This document shows positions 29,919 through 39,489 of a stretch of DNA of 64,000 bases, piece after piece. Source of the DNA: Phaeodactylum tricornutum CCAP 1055/1 (lineage: Eukaryota; Bacillariophyta; Bacillariophyceae; Surirellales; Neidiaceae); NCBI RefSeq assembly GCF_000150955.2, contig NC_011676.1, forward strand, positions 578,419 to 642,418, written 5' to 3'. The notes beneath the pieces are model-generated. The model saw only the letters and a list, made by a program, of their open reading frames with translations. It did not search any database and was not told the DNA's origin. The first letter of the stretch is position 1, and every line of letters begins with the position of its first letter. The translations under genes were made by a program, and so were the position numbers.

Positions 29919-30830
29919 ATGGCGAGTCGAAAGGTCGGAGGTATAATGCCCCGTACAACTATAGCGAGGCCACCAACAATAAGTGTTGAATATACTGCAG
30001 CGTTGAAGGTTCTCTCGAACGAAACCATGTCCCAAGCCTGCTCACTTGCCTTAGCTGCGCCGACGGATGAAAATTATCAGAAATTGCTGGAGATATACCG
30101 CGAGAGCTCGCGAGCCGCCAACGTTATTCAGAAAGAAGCGCCTCTGGAGATGACAATGAAGCCTCCGGGTATGCCGTTGTCTAGAGGACTCGCCGGAAGT
30201 CGAGCACAGGCGAAGCCACTTGGGAAGACGGCCGCAACGATTGTTAAGAGTGTAGTGCCTAATCGTCGCATGGCTCGCCTTCCACCAGCTCTTATGAACA
30301 AGCGTCTTTCGATACAGCGACAAGGCAGTGACTCGTCCAACATTTCGTCGGGTTCGCTCCCCAAAAGACCACGAACGGGACAGGGTTCCATTTCGCCACC
30401 GCCACCACCACCGCCACCTCTACCCCCTGTAGATGATGCCGACAACCAGCTTATTCCACCCGATGAAGTAGCCCGAGTGTTTTTGCAAAAGTTGAACCAC
30501 GAAGAATCGCTAACAAAAGAAACAGCAAAAATGCCGGCGCTTACTCCAAAGGCAACGACACCGGATCGCAGTCAAACCTCTTCCCCCACGCCACCAGCAG
30601 GATCCTCGTCCCCGGACTCTTCGGAATCGGATGCCTCAGAGCAATCCGCAGCCGATGACTCAGAAGTAGTTTGCACTCCGCCAACACGATCCCAACCGCG
30701 ACGCCACCAGCCGAAACGGACCCAACCGATGCGAGCCGAAAAGGTCTCTAAAAAGGAACCTCCAATACAGAAAGAGACACCACGGACACCACCTACACGT
30801 AGACAGCCTTCACGACAAAAGTATAGCTAG
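29919..30830 (+). CDS. Unrecognised Pro/Ser-rich protein
   Basis: 303 aa, single exon. Residues 20-70 form a helical segment (ALKVLSNETMSQACSLALAA, then NYQKLLEIYRES) that looks folded. The rest is disordered: basic with PGMPLSRGLAG, an eight-Pro run followed by LPPVDD (about 158-170), a second short helix (PPDEVARVFLQKLN), then Ser/Asp clusters and an Arg/Pro/Thr-rich tail with repeated PPTR. The poly-Pro run could bind profilin, SH3 or WW domains (inference). Its stop is only 12 bases from the stop of the convergent helicase gene, so the two transcripts must overlap. Confidence 0.6.
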   Translation: MASRKVGGIMPRTTIARPPTISVEYTAALKVLSNETMSQACSLALAAPTDENYQKLLEIYRESSRAANVIQKEAPLEMTMKPPGMPLSRGLAGSRAQAKPLGKTAATIVKSVVPNRRMARLPPALMNKRLSIQRQGSDSSNISSGSLPKRPRTGQGSISPPPPPPPPLPPVDDADNQLIPPDEVARVFLQKLNHEESLTKETAKMPALTPKATTPDRSQTSSPTPPAGSSSPDSSESDASEQSAADDSEVVCTPPTRSQPRRHQPKRTQPMRAEKVSKKEPPIQKETPRTPPTRRQPSRQKYS

Positions 30831-30842
30831 AATACGGATCGC

Positions 30843-32616
30843 CTAGGTTATCTCTATTGCTTCGTCGCTGCTACTGTCCGCTTCCTTTCGCAACTTCTTG
30901 CGCTTCTTTGAGAAGCCTCGTTTACGACTAAAGGCATTCTTGACGGACCCGTCCTGTTCATCGCCGGCTAGTTCAATTACATCGCCCGGTAGGACCATCC
31001 TATTCTGTTGGATCTCGGCTTGCTGGACAACTTCGACAAGCTCCCGTTCCTTGGCGTCATAGAATACAATGCCCCGTCCAGTACGTTGTCCGGCTCGACC
31101 GCAACGGCCCATTCGATGCAAATGAGCCACCACGTTCCCCGCGAACTGGAGTTGTACTACAGTGTTCACACCCGGTACATCAATACCTCGGGCTGCCAAG
31201 TCGCTGCACACTAAAATCGGGACGGTACCTTCGCCGTCCGGAGATTTCGGGTCGTACCGGCGGAAGCGATCCAGCGTTGCGGTACGCTCGTCTAACGATA
31301 CCTTGGCGTGATACGGGAGTACTTTCAGGCCGGCCCGCTGTAGTGCTTGATTCGCACCCTCCACGTCGTCGACCGAGTTCAAAAAGACCATGACTTTTTC
31401 GTCCTGCAGACCGCCTTCCGTGACGGGTGTTCCGAACAATTCCACCAGCTTTTCCATTCGAGTTTTCTTGCTCTCTTCCTCCATCCATAAAGTCTGTTCC
31501 CGCAATCCGTAATGGCGGGCATTGTGCATACCAGCCATGGTAACCTGACTGACGTACGGAAACTTTTTCTTGAGGTAGGCGTCGACGGACCGGGTTCCAA
31601 AATCGGGCAACGTGGCGGCGACAAATACGTGCTGTGTTCTGGGAACTCCCAGAGTGGGGTCGAGGCGATCCGCGCGTCGAAATCCCATCAAGACGTTTTC
31701 CAAGGGCCGAATATATCCGCCATCCAGCAGCATGTCGGCCTCGTCCACGACCAAGGTGCGGATATCGCCAAACATGTCAATATTTGCCGGTTTGAGTCCG
31801 AGGACACCGAGTGCGGCTAGTGTCGAGATGACCAGATCCACCGGCGGCTCGCTTCCTCCCAAACCAATTGCCTTGCGAAAGGGTTGAAAATCCTGCAGTT
31901 CACGGAGTCCCCCGGGGAGGATCGCCAAGCGCACCGTATCCTTGGCGAGCGTGGCGTCATCCGTGGGCGGCAAGTTCGCCGCATCCGGTAGGGCCGATCC
32001 ACCGTACACGAGCGATTGACGACCACCGGACAAACTCACCGCCATACGCACGACTTGCTGCACGAGCTCTTTGTTGGGAACCAGTATAATGGCGCGGGCG
32101 TAATCGTATCCCAGACTAGTATTGGTGTCGGCCGCGTTCGCTTTGCGTTGCAAAATGTCGTCGAGGAGTGGGAGTAGATACGCGAGAGTCTTTCCAGTGC
32201 CGGTTTCGGCACCCACCATGACGTCGCCTTCCGCAGCGGAAATGTCACGGTACGCGGCGGCTTGGACTGCTGTCGGTCGCCGCAAGCCCAAGGCCTCGAT
32301 TCGTTCGAGCAGGACGGGAGACTGAATTCCCAACGAAGCGAAATCCGCGTGGTCTTGAGAGAAAAATACGTTATCCGCGTCGACCGAGCTTGCCGAGGCC
32401 AAGGAGAATAGAGTTGGTTCGTATGGAGGACGATGGTCTCGGCCTGGATGCGGGAAAAACACGGCATCGATGCGCAATTCCACTGGAACGATCGTCGTGG
32501 TGGTAACGCCAGGATTGGGGAATCCGAATGGAGAAGGCCCGATTGGTGGTTACACTAGCTAAGTTCCCAAAGGCCAAACTTCCTCGCCTGGCGGATGATC
32601 TACATAATGTGTTCAT
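30843..32616 (-). CDS. DEAD-box RNA helicase, 5' exon unresolved
   Basis: The helicase core is open from about 32443 to 30843. Motifs in order: Q-motif region GLRRPTAVQ, I AETGTGKT, Ia VPNKEL, II VDEAD, III AAT, IV VMVFLNS, V ARGID, VI HRMGRCGRAG, then a Lys/Arg-rich tail (RKRGFSKKRKKLRK). This frame has no ATG before motif I and stops upstream, so an intron must supply the start. An ATG at 32616 opens MNTLCRSSARRGSLAFGNLA, an organelle presequence-like stretch in another frame. The pyrimidine-rich CCCGCATCCAG at 32444-32454 is the best acceptor (phase 1). The donor is not settled. A role in mitochondrial or plastid RNA or ribosome maturation is inferred from the presequence. Confidence 0.8.
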
Positions 32617-33027
32617 AATCGCCGAGACGAAAAGTATCGAGGACGTATACCTCATGACGAGACGAAAGAATACCAAACCATGTTGCGAGAGACACCAGCG
32701 ACCGATCTCAGTTCGTTCCACCTTGTTTGTATGGCTGTGAATCTACCAGTAAAGAGCCGTCACACACATTTTCGATCCCGTGAAATCGTGAACAATAATA
32801 CGAACGAGGAAGAATACCCGGAGCTTTGTGAAGTACCTAGCTATTCACAGTCAAACGCCGAACGGTTTTGTTGGCGGACCCAATCACCGTTGGGCACCGT
32901 AGTGTACAAAAATACCAGGTGTACTCTCCGATTAACTGTAACCTGTAAGTTCCATTTCATTCGGATGCGCTCGCGGACAAGAAATACAAACCCCAGAGCA
33001 TCACTCTACGTTTACAGTCAACAGACT
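32617..33027. promoter_or_regulatory. Divergent intergenic region with TCACAGTCA
   Basis: 411 bases between helicase and glutathione transferase. TCACAGTCA is at 32845-32853, and a one-mismatch copy, TTACAGTCA, is at 33012-33020, only 8 bases before the transferase ATG. No gene is seen. Confidence 0.4.
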
Positions 33028-34178
33028 ATGGCTACGGCAGCAACATCCGTCACCAAATCCACCATTCCCAAGTTTCGCTACTTGACCGCATGGTTTTGTC
33101 CCTAGTAAGTACGGTGGATCAAGGAATAAGTTCGATTGGGAACGCCCGGCGAACACAAAAATGGTAGCCTTGTCCCTGCAATGGCCAACAAACGTGCTTT
33201 CTCACACAAAATGTGGGGCGCTGTTTGTTTTTTGGTGGTTCCTGCAATCGATAGTGCGCATCGTGCGACGTTGGCTTTGGAACACCATCAGGGTCGTGTG
33301 GACTACGAATCGGTCGAAGCCTTGGGTTGGTATCAAGGTGACGACGAAAAGAACGTCACTGGAACGGGTAAGGAATGGTACTACCACTGGAAGGCGGACG
33401 AACTGCTACGGGTGAACCCTTCGGCCTTGGTTCCCACCCTCATTCCCATCGACGCGACTACCGATACGCCAATCGAAGAAAGGGCGGTATTCGAATCACT
33501 CGTGGCGATCGATTACATTGATGCCGTAAGTGGAGCGACCGGAACAGATCGATTGGTATCCGTAGACCCGTACCAGGCGGCGCGGTCGCGTATCTGGACC
33601 GATCGAGTCAATCGTGACTGCTGTTCGCCGTACTAGTAAGTCCGTACCGACGCTTCGGAAGAACATCAGCGTTGTCCTTCTGGTTGCTCAACTTAGTTTT
33701 CGCGTGTTTTCGTTCATTTTCGTTCAGTGGCGTGCTGGTACGCAAAGAAGACGACGAGCGACGAGAACATTTTGCAACCCTGGTCAAAGGACTGACGTCG
33801 TTTTCCCGGGAACTCGAAAAGACGGACGGCCCCGTCTTTTTACCTGACGGGCAGCTTTCCAACGTAGATTTGGCACTCATTCCCTGGGCGTTTCGGTATT
33901 ACGTGTTGCAGCATTACCGTGGTCCCGATTTTGCCATTCCACAGACCCCCGCACTGCAGCCATATCACGCTTGGTTCGATCACGTTATGAATCTGGAGCG
34001 TGTCCAGCGGACCCTGCCCGACAAGGACCGGTACCTCGCGCATATTTTCAAATACGCCGATGGCAGTGCACGATCGCGGGTGGCCAACGCGGTCCGTCGT
34101 GGAGTGGCAGCACACGAATTAGACGATGACAAGGACGAATCACACCCGCACACGAACGAAACGAATACCAAACCATAA
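33028..34178 (+). CDS. Omega-type glutathione S-transferase (three exons)
   Basis: Exons 33028-33104, 33255-33635 and 33728-34178; introns 33105-33254 (150 nt) and 33636-33727 (92 nt), both with GTAAGT donors and both splitting a Tyr codon after its second base; 302 aa. The first junction restores WFCPYAHRATLALEHH, with the catalytic Cys of omega-class enzymes (CPY/CPF plus a basic residue). The middle holds the thioredoxin-fold substrate loop ALVPTLIP and ERAVFESLVAIDYID (GSH-binding ES). The C-terminal helical domain contains FLPDGQLSNVDLALIPWAFR. Omega enzymes act as thiol transferases or dehydroascorbate reductases. The last 30 residues are an acidic, His/Asn-rich tail. Convergent with the YafJ-like gene, 75 bases between stops. 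Confidence 0.9.
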
Positions 34179-34253
34179 TTAATCTCCATAACTTGGGCTC
34201 TTGCCTATGATTTTTATTCTACAATGTTTCGGCTTTGCATATGCATGCTTGTG

Positions 34254-35527
34254 TTACACGGCCAGGGGGCGCGATTCCAGACTGAGCGCCTCGTGTTGCT
34301 CGGTCAACTGTTCGACACCCACCGCCATGGCAACGACCTGTTCGACGGCTTTTACAGCCGCCGGAGGTAGCGAGAGGGGCGGTATCGAGCGAACCACGGA
34401 TGTCGAGTTTGGAGCCGCCGGGGTGAGAGGCAAGGGCGACACGTACTGAGGTGCGTGAGTGGTACGCAAAGAATCGCACGCCGCAACCGGCTTGTACGTG
34501 GGCGAACGATTGCATTTCTCTTTCGATTTGAAGCACTTGCTCGACAATCCCCGTCCCTCCTTTTCTACAGCTTCACAGCACTTTGGCGTGCGATAGGGCC
34601 GACCCTTGTCGAACATGAGTAACTCGCCCCGTTTCATTTCCGTCCATCCCGCTTCTTCCGTCAACGGTTTGGTTGTGATCACTGCGACGCGATCGTTCGG
34701 TTGCGTCACAGCCGAAAAGTCAATGGTGTAGTCCACATCCAGCAGTCGCGCCGTCGAAAAGGGCGGCTCGCGCACAATGTAGTGCAGGCCGTTCCACACG
34801 GTGGAACCGGACCGCGCCCCGGGCCAGGAATAGGCGAACAACGTGTATTGACCACAGCCGAGCAAAAAATTGAAAATGGTATCCTCGCTACGGCCAGCAA
34901 TAATTTCGTCGCAGATGTGGTTCAGAAATTCGTGTAGGACGGACAAAGTCGGCAAGCCTTCCGGAAATTCGGCTTTGAGCGCGTTCAATATGGCACAAAA
35001 GGCCGCTTCTGAATCTGTATCACCAACGGCGTTGAAATGGACGGTATCGGATGTTGTTTTACCGAGGAATATATCCTGGTCCGTGTTGGCGAAGAGAGGC
35101 ATGTCACCATTGTGCGCGAAACTCCAGTTAATCCCCCAGAGTTCCCGGGTAAAGGGATGCACGTTTTCGAGTGACACCTCACCCTGAGTAGCGTAGCGAA
35201 TGTGGGCCAACATATTCTGTACGGGGGCGTGTAAAAAAAAAAAAGAGAGCAGGTTTAGAGGCAGGGAACGAGTAACGTAGGGAGCGGATTGTCTCCGCAG
35301 AGAAGACGTACATAGGTTCGAATGGGATAGTTTTGAATAAGTTCGGCAATGGGACTTTGACACGCGGGTAACGTATCGTGAAAACATCGCAAACCTCGGC
35401 CTTCGTAAATAGTAGCGCCCCATCCGTGCGAATGCTTGTCGGTCTCTCCACCTCTACGGCAGAAGCCTTTGAGCGAAAAAGAAAAATCGGTGGGAGCTGC
35501 GCAGTTCATTCCCAATAGCTGACACAT
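34254..35527 (-). CDS. YafJ-type class II glutamine amidotransferase (two exons)
   Basis: Exons 35527-35312 and 35216-34254; intron 35217-35311 (95 nt, donor GTACGT, acceptor GTACAG), phase 0; 392 aa. The protein begins MCQLLGMNC, so Cys2 becomes the N-terminal nucleophile after Met removal. It continues [14 protein letters not shown], then across the junction [35 protein letters not shown] and DTDSEAAF, closely following bacterial YafJ and related to yeast Dug3. [13 protein letters not shown] and [12 protein letters not shown] are also shared. Dug3-like proteins take part in glutathione breakdown; YafJ itself is poorly characterised. The last 110 residues are a disordered extension not found in bacteria. 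Confidence 0.88.
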
Positions 35528-36351
35528 AATCCAAAAAAAAAGTTCACCCCGAGTTCGTGGAGTGATGTATGCGGTACAGACTTTTCACGCCTGCTTGGAA
35601 TTTTGTGACACCTCCGATGCAAAATACGAGATCTGGACGCTCAATCGATCGGTCACTCGACACGGGATGAGTTCTAGCGAAACAAGTACTGTCAATCAAG
35701 GCCATATACAGAAAAAGCGGATGGAGGCCTCTTTTGAAACGCGAATCAGAGCAGTGTCAAGATGTTTTGGTAATAAAGCCGGAGAAGAAATAGAGGGGAG
35801 AGCAGGGAAAGTGACGAGTTGTTCGTGTTCTGCCAGAGCTACTTCATTCGCCCTTGCGGGCAGTATTTACGTTTTTACAGGTTTGGGGATGCCACAGAAT
35901 ATTCGCCCTGGTAGAAACATACGTGGAACTTTGTGTTGCGCACGTTTGCGCTCCGAGGTCAGACGCACAAACTAATCGTGACACCCGCTTGGTCCAATAG
36001 TGGCTATATATCTCGTCCTCTTTGTCTCTCGCTCAAGTCTCCTGTTATTATTTGTACTGTGTCTGCGGAATTCAATTTCGCCCTATCGGATTGACAGTTG
36101 AAATGTGTCCGGGTCTTTCTGACTTGGTGAGGAGAGAATCGAACCGTTTTGTATAGAATGAAGAATTCGGAATTCGGTCTAAACTTGTAGTCCGGCGTAC
36201 AGGAGGAACGCGAGCCCCGACGAAACCGAGCTTCTCCAAAATTCGATTTGGGGACCATGGCGGTGCCGTCCCTTCCAATTCCGACAAAGCAAACGACAGA
36301 CTCCGGGAAGCTTCAATCATACACTGTTTTGTTGTCGATTAACGGGAGATA
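35528..36351. other. Long divergent intergenic region
   Basis: 824 bases between the amidotransferase and the UPF3-like gene. A 137-codon open frame (ATG 35565, stop 35975) has no recognisable domain and unremarkable composition; I leave it uncalled. A run of nine A lies at 35532-35540. Confidence 0.4.
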
Positions 36352-37614
36352 ATGGAAGGTGCGGCTCCACCTAGGGGGACCAAAAAGCCGCGTAAGAATC
36401 GCCGACGCAACCAGATCCAAAAGAGCCGTGGACCGGCGGGAGGAGGAGCGCTGCGGGGACCACCGCCAGCGCCGCAAACCAAACTTACTTTGCGGGGTAT
36501 CGGCAACGTCAATACGTTTGGTACGGTGCAGAGCGTGGGGACAATGATTCGGCAAATGATACAACGTGCGAACGACAAACTAAGACTCGAAAATTATCAA
36601 ACCATGTCCATGGACGAAGTGTCTCTCACGAAATTGATCACCAGCGAGCAGACGGCAGCTGTCGCTCGTTTGGAATGGGAAAGAAGACTCAAACCCGGAA
36701 ACACGGGAGATTCTTTGGATACGAAGGAGGACACTGAGGTAGCGTTGGAACAGGAAACGGCCAAGCTGGTGGCGGGAGTAGACGAGTTGTCGGTGGCCCC
36801 TACCAAGACCAGCAAGAGTACGTCCGATCCTGCTAACTGCATCGTGGCAAAGATTTTGTACGTCGTCCCACCAAAAAGTACGCGACGTCGGGGTGAAAAG
36901 CCCGGCAATGCGTATGTCATGCTTACGACTCCTCCTTTGGAATCCGTAAAGTCACATCCGACTACGGCTGTACCCAGGGTAGCCGAGGATACCAGTGTGG
37001 CTTCAGCAAGGCCTTCCGAATCGATACCACCTCCTACCATCTTACCTATTCTACCGGTGGATTACTCACGCGAAGTTGCTCAGCGACGTCTCGCCTTGTT
37101 GCGTGCCGTCGAGGCCATGGAGGCCGTGGCGCTGGAGGACGCCAAAACGCAACAAATGTGGATGGGCTGCGTGGTAGCAGAGTCGGAGTACGGTAAGATG
37201 TGGAAATCCTATCCATCAGGCGATCGTTTGGAAGGAACCATTACAGAGACTCCAGCGTATCGCGAGTTTTTGGAATCGCAACAACGCACCAAAGAGGAGC
37301 GAGAGAATCGCCCCAAGCCGCTCCCGGGTGGCGGTGTCGGTAGCGTCACAACCGTGAACGCAGGTGCCGACGGAACCGGGCAGTCGGTGCAGATGCCCGT
37401 AGCCGCCCTGGTACAGCATTTGCAAGCCAAACGAATCCAGGAAAAACATCGCCAAAAGGCACTACAGAAGGCCAAGAGTAAGACAACCAAGAAAGAACCC
37501 ACGGCGGTGTCCAACGGAAAGAAAGTCAGTGAGAAAAAGAAAAATCCAAAGAAGAAAAAGAAGGCGAAGCAAGGACCGTCAGTTGTGACGGTGAGCAAGC
37601 CGCCTGCTGGATAG
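36352..37614 (+). CDS. Putative UPF3-like nonsense-mediated decay factor
   Basis: 420 aa, single exon. After a basic N-terminus (KKPRKNRRRNQ) comes KLTLRGIGNVNTFG, in the place of the first strand of the SMG4/UPF3 RNP-like domain. The middle (about 165-300) is less clear. Later features agree better with UPF3: EGTITETPAYREFLESQ resembles the GTIEEDPEYKKFLE segment, PKPLPGGG follows, then AALVQHLQAKRIQEKHR resembles the TPLLEYLREKK helix, and the C-terminus is very Lys-rich (KKKNPKKKKKAK). UPF3 bridges the exon junction complex and UPF2 in mRNA surveillance. I place it by pattern only; an unrelated RNA-binding protein is possible. Confidence 0.5.
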   Translation: MEGAAPPRGTKKPRKNRRRNQIQKSRGPAGGGALRGPPPAPQTKLTLRGIGNVNTFGTVQSVGTMIRQMIQRANDKLRLENYQTMSMDEVSLTKLITSEQTAAVARLEWERRLKPGNTGDSLDTKEDTEVALEQETAKLVAGVDELSVAPTKTSKSTSDPANCIVAKILYVVPPKSTRRRGEKPGNAYVMLTTPPLESVKSHPTTAVPRVAEDTSVASARPSESIPPPTILPILPVDYSREVAQRRLALLRAVEAMEAVALEDAKTQQMWMGCVVAESEYGKMWKSYPSGDRLEGTITETPAYREFLESQQRTKEERENRPKPLPGGGVGSVTTVNAGADGTGQSVQMPVAALVQHLQAKRIQEKHRQKALQKAKSKTTKKEPTAVSNGKKVSEKKKNPKKKKKAKQGPSVVTVSKPPAG

Positions 37615-37978
37615 AGGAACATGAATGAAAAATGAACTAGTATATGGAAATGCAAAAATGACCGTGATTGCCAAATGCGCATACATTCTTTCCGAATTTA
37701 TGGATCTCGGTTATAAATCTCGGGACTGCCTTGCAGCAAGACACAGGATGCTACAGTACGTCGTTGAGGACTGAACGCCAGATGCGAGACGAGTTGGTGC
37801 TCATTCATGCCATTAAACGACAGCAAATGCTAGTAAGTATGGTGTGGGTTGCAAGGATGCCTCGCTAGGCATATTTTGAAGATTTTTGGAGGTTCCAAAC
37901 TTCAAAAACAGACTAAAGGTGAACTTTGGTTGTTCTGGTATAAAACGCTTGACTGTGACTTCTATTGGCAAAAGCCCT
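37615..37978. other. Convergent 3' intergenic region with TTGACTGTGA
   Basis: 364 bases between two gene ends. TTGACTGTGA lies at 37949-37958, one of the few copies not upstream of a called start. It could mark an antisense or unrecognised transcript. Otherwise nothing is seen. Confidence 0.35.
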
Positions 37979-38830
37979 CTAGACACGTTTTACTTTATTC
38001 TCGTTCAACTCGTTGCCGTGGTGTACTTTTTCGATACCCAGTAGCTTCCGACGGGCCTTCTTTACAATTTTGATGAACCAGTACAGATTCAACACATTGA
38101 AGAACATCCCGAAAATGAAAGAGACCGGAAACAAATAGCTTGGGAAGCATTCCTGGTAGCGAGGTGACGACTTTTGCTCCATCATTGTCCACATGAGGAT
38201 TAACCACATGTAGGGAACGATTACAATTCTGCAGGAGAAAAAAGTCAGCGCAAAGCCCATCTGATTCAACAGTGAAGCCGTTTCGGAAAAGAAATCAGCC
38301 TTGACGATAGCCAAAAAGGGCGTCGACGCCTCCATGAGCAGCATTGGCGTAATTATATGGGGAACGTCGTGCTCACAAAAGAAGGCCATAATCAGTAAGG
38401 TTGCCAGTCCATGCAGAGCAAAGTCGATGCCAATCGTCAAGCCGTCCAGCAGATCAAAAAGAGAATATCCCATGGTAATCGCTGGTAGAATGCGATGCAA
38501 GCTGGTCAAAGGCGGGGCACATTGGCAAGACCGGAGTGGTTCTGGAGTGCCTGTCAAGGTTTCTGCTGCAAAAAGATCCAAATAAACACAAAGAATACTC
38601 CCCAGTGAACTGATGAGGGCGTGCAACAGGGCGTACCAGTCTACACCACGCTTTTTCTGAAAGATGACACGAATCATCCACAACGCAAAGGTGGTGGTGA
38701 TTCCCACAAGCCGCAGGTTCCAACTCTGGGCCCCGCAGTTGTCCAAAAAAGTTGTCCCCATCAAAATGGCTCTCGTCATCGGGTCGAGCCCCGCTTGTTG
38801 CAACAGTCCTGCAGAAGACATGGCGGTCAT
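37979..38830 (-). CDS. TLC-domain (TRAM/LAG1/CLN8) membrane protein
   Basis: 283 aa from ATG 38830 (the earlier TTG is not a start). About seven hydrophobic helices are seen. TLC features: WYALLHALISSLGSILCVY early, ITMGYSLFDLLDGL, HGLATLLIMAFFCEHDVPHIITPMLLMEASTPFL in the middle (the LLxExSTPF signature), and IVPYMWLILMW. The C-terminus ends ENKVKRV, with Lys at -3 and -5, an ER-retrieval KxKxx motif. It resembles the TMEM136/TLCD-type group rather than ceramide synthases, since no Lag1 HH pair is visible. A role in ER lipid handling is inferred. Confidence 0.75.
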   Translation of the reverse strand: MTAMSSAGLLQQAGLDPMTRAILMGTTFLDNCGAQSWNLRLVGITTTFALWMIRVIFQKKRGVDWYALLHALISSLGSILCVYLDLFAAETLTGTPEPLRSCQCAPPLTSLHRILPAITMGYSLFDLLDGLTIGIDFALHGLATLLIMAFFCEHDVPHIITPMLLMEASTPFLAIVKADFFSETASLLNQMGFALTFFSCRIVIVPYMWLILMWTMMEQKSSPRYQECFPSYLFPVSFIFGMFFNVLNLYWFIKIVKKARRKLLGIEKVHHGNELNENKVKRV

Positions 38831-39489
38831 CTTTACCAATGTGAGTACTGCTATTTACTCTTCACTCGCCTTGTTGTGGCAATACAACAAAAAAGCTTGT
38901 TATTTGTGTGTCCCAGCCAAGTATCTAATCACTTGCTTGTACAGCCAAGGCGAGAGTGGAAGAGACTGTCTTGAATTCGTTCGTACAGAGCCCACTCGAT
39001 TTTCTCTACACATATCATGCGGCACTGAGTTTACGGCTAGCGTCGGCAACGACGACGTGCTTCCACTTGTTCTTGTTCACATGTCATGACAGGCAGTATA
39101 TACCTATATTCGCTCAGCCAAGCACATGTCGAAGATTCCTGCAGGACCATGTGAGAATCTCTTTTTGAAACCCCTTGTAACCCGGAAATTACTCTGATGA
39201 AACGGTATTCAACGTCATTAACAGTCGAATTTTGCCATGCGCCTTTTAGCTGCGTACCGATAACGACACGGATGTCGAAACCTCAACCTATACTGCCTTC
39301 ACAGTGCTGCCAATCCAAGACTCCGCTTCGTGTATTGGCGTCCACATCATCATGTTAGTATGATTATAACCTTCGCTCTTCTCCGTATAACGACCAGGAG
39401 AGCTTGCGGATTGTGTGCTTAGGCTGGACTGCGGAGGAACTGGGTCAGCGAACTTCCTGGAGCAGCTAGGCAATCTTCGCGCACCTAGA
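38831..39489. other. Divergent intergenic region
   Basis: 659 bases between the TLC gene and ferroportin. The frame into ferroportin is open from 39415 but without ATG. I see no gene, repeat or clear motif. Confidence 0.4.

Noticed and set aside
35565-35975. 137-codon plus-strand frame between divergent genes
   Set aside because: No domain, no targeting signal, ordinary intergenic composition; cannot be supported without transcripts.
36597-37040. 147-codon minus-strand frame
   Set aside because: Antisense to the UPF3-like gene.
39415-39489. N-terminal extension of ferroportin
   Set aside because: Begins with GTG; the first ATG is at 39490, and the extension is not membrane or signal sequence.
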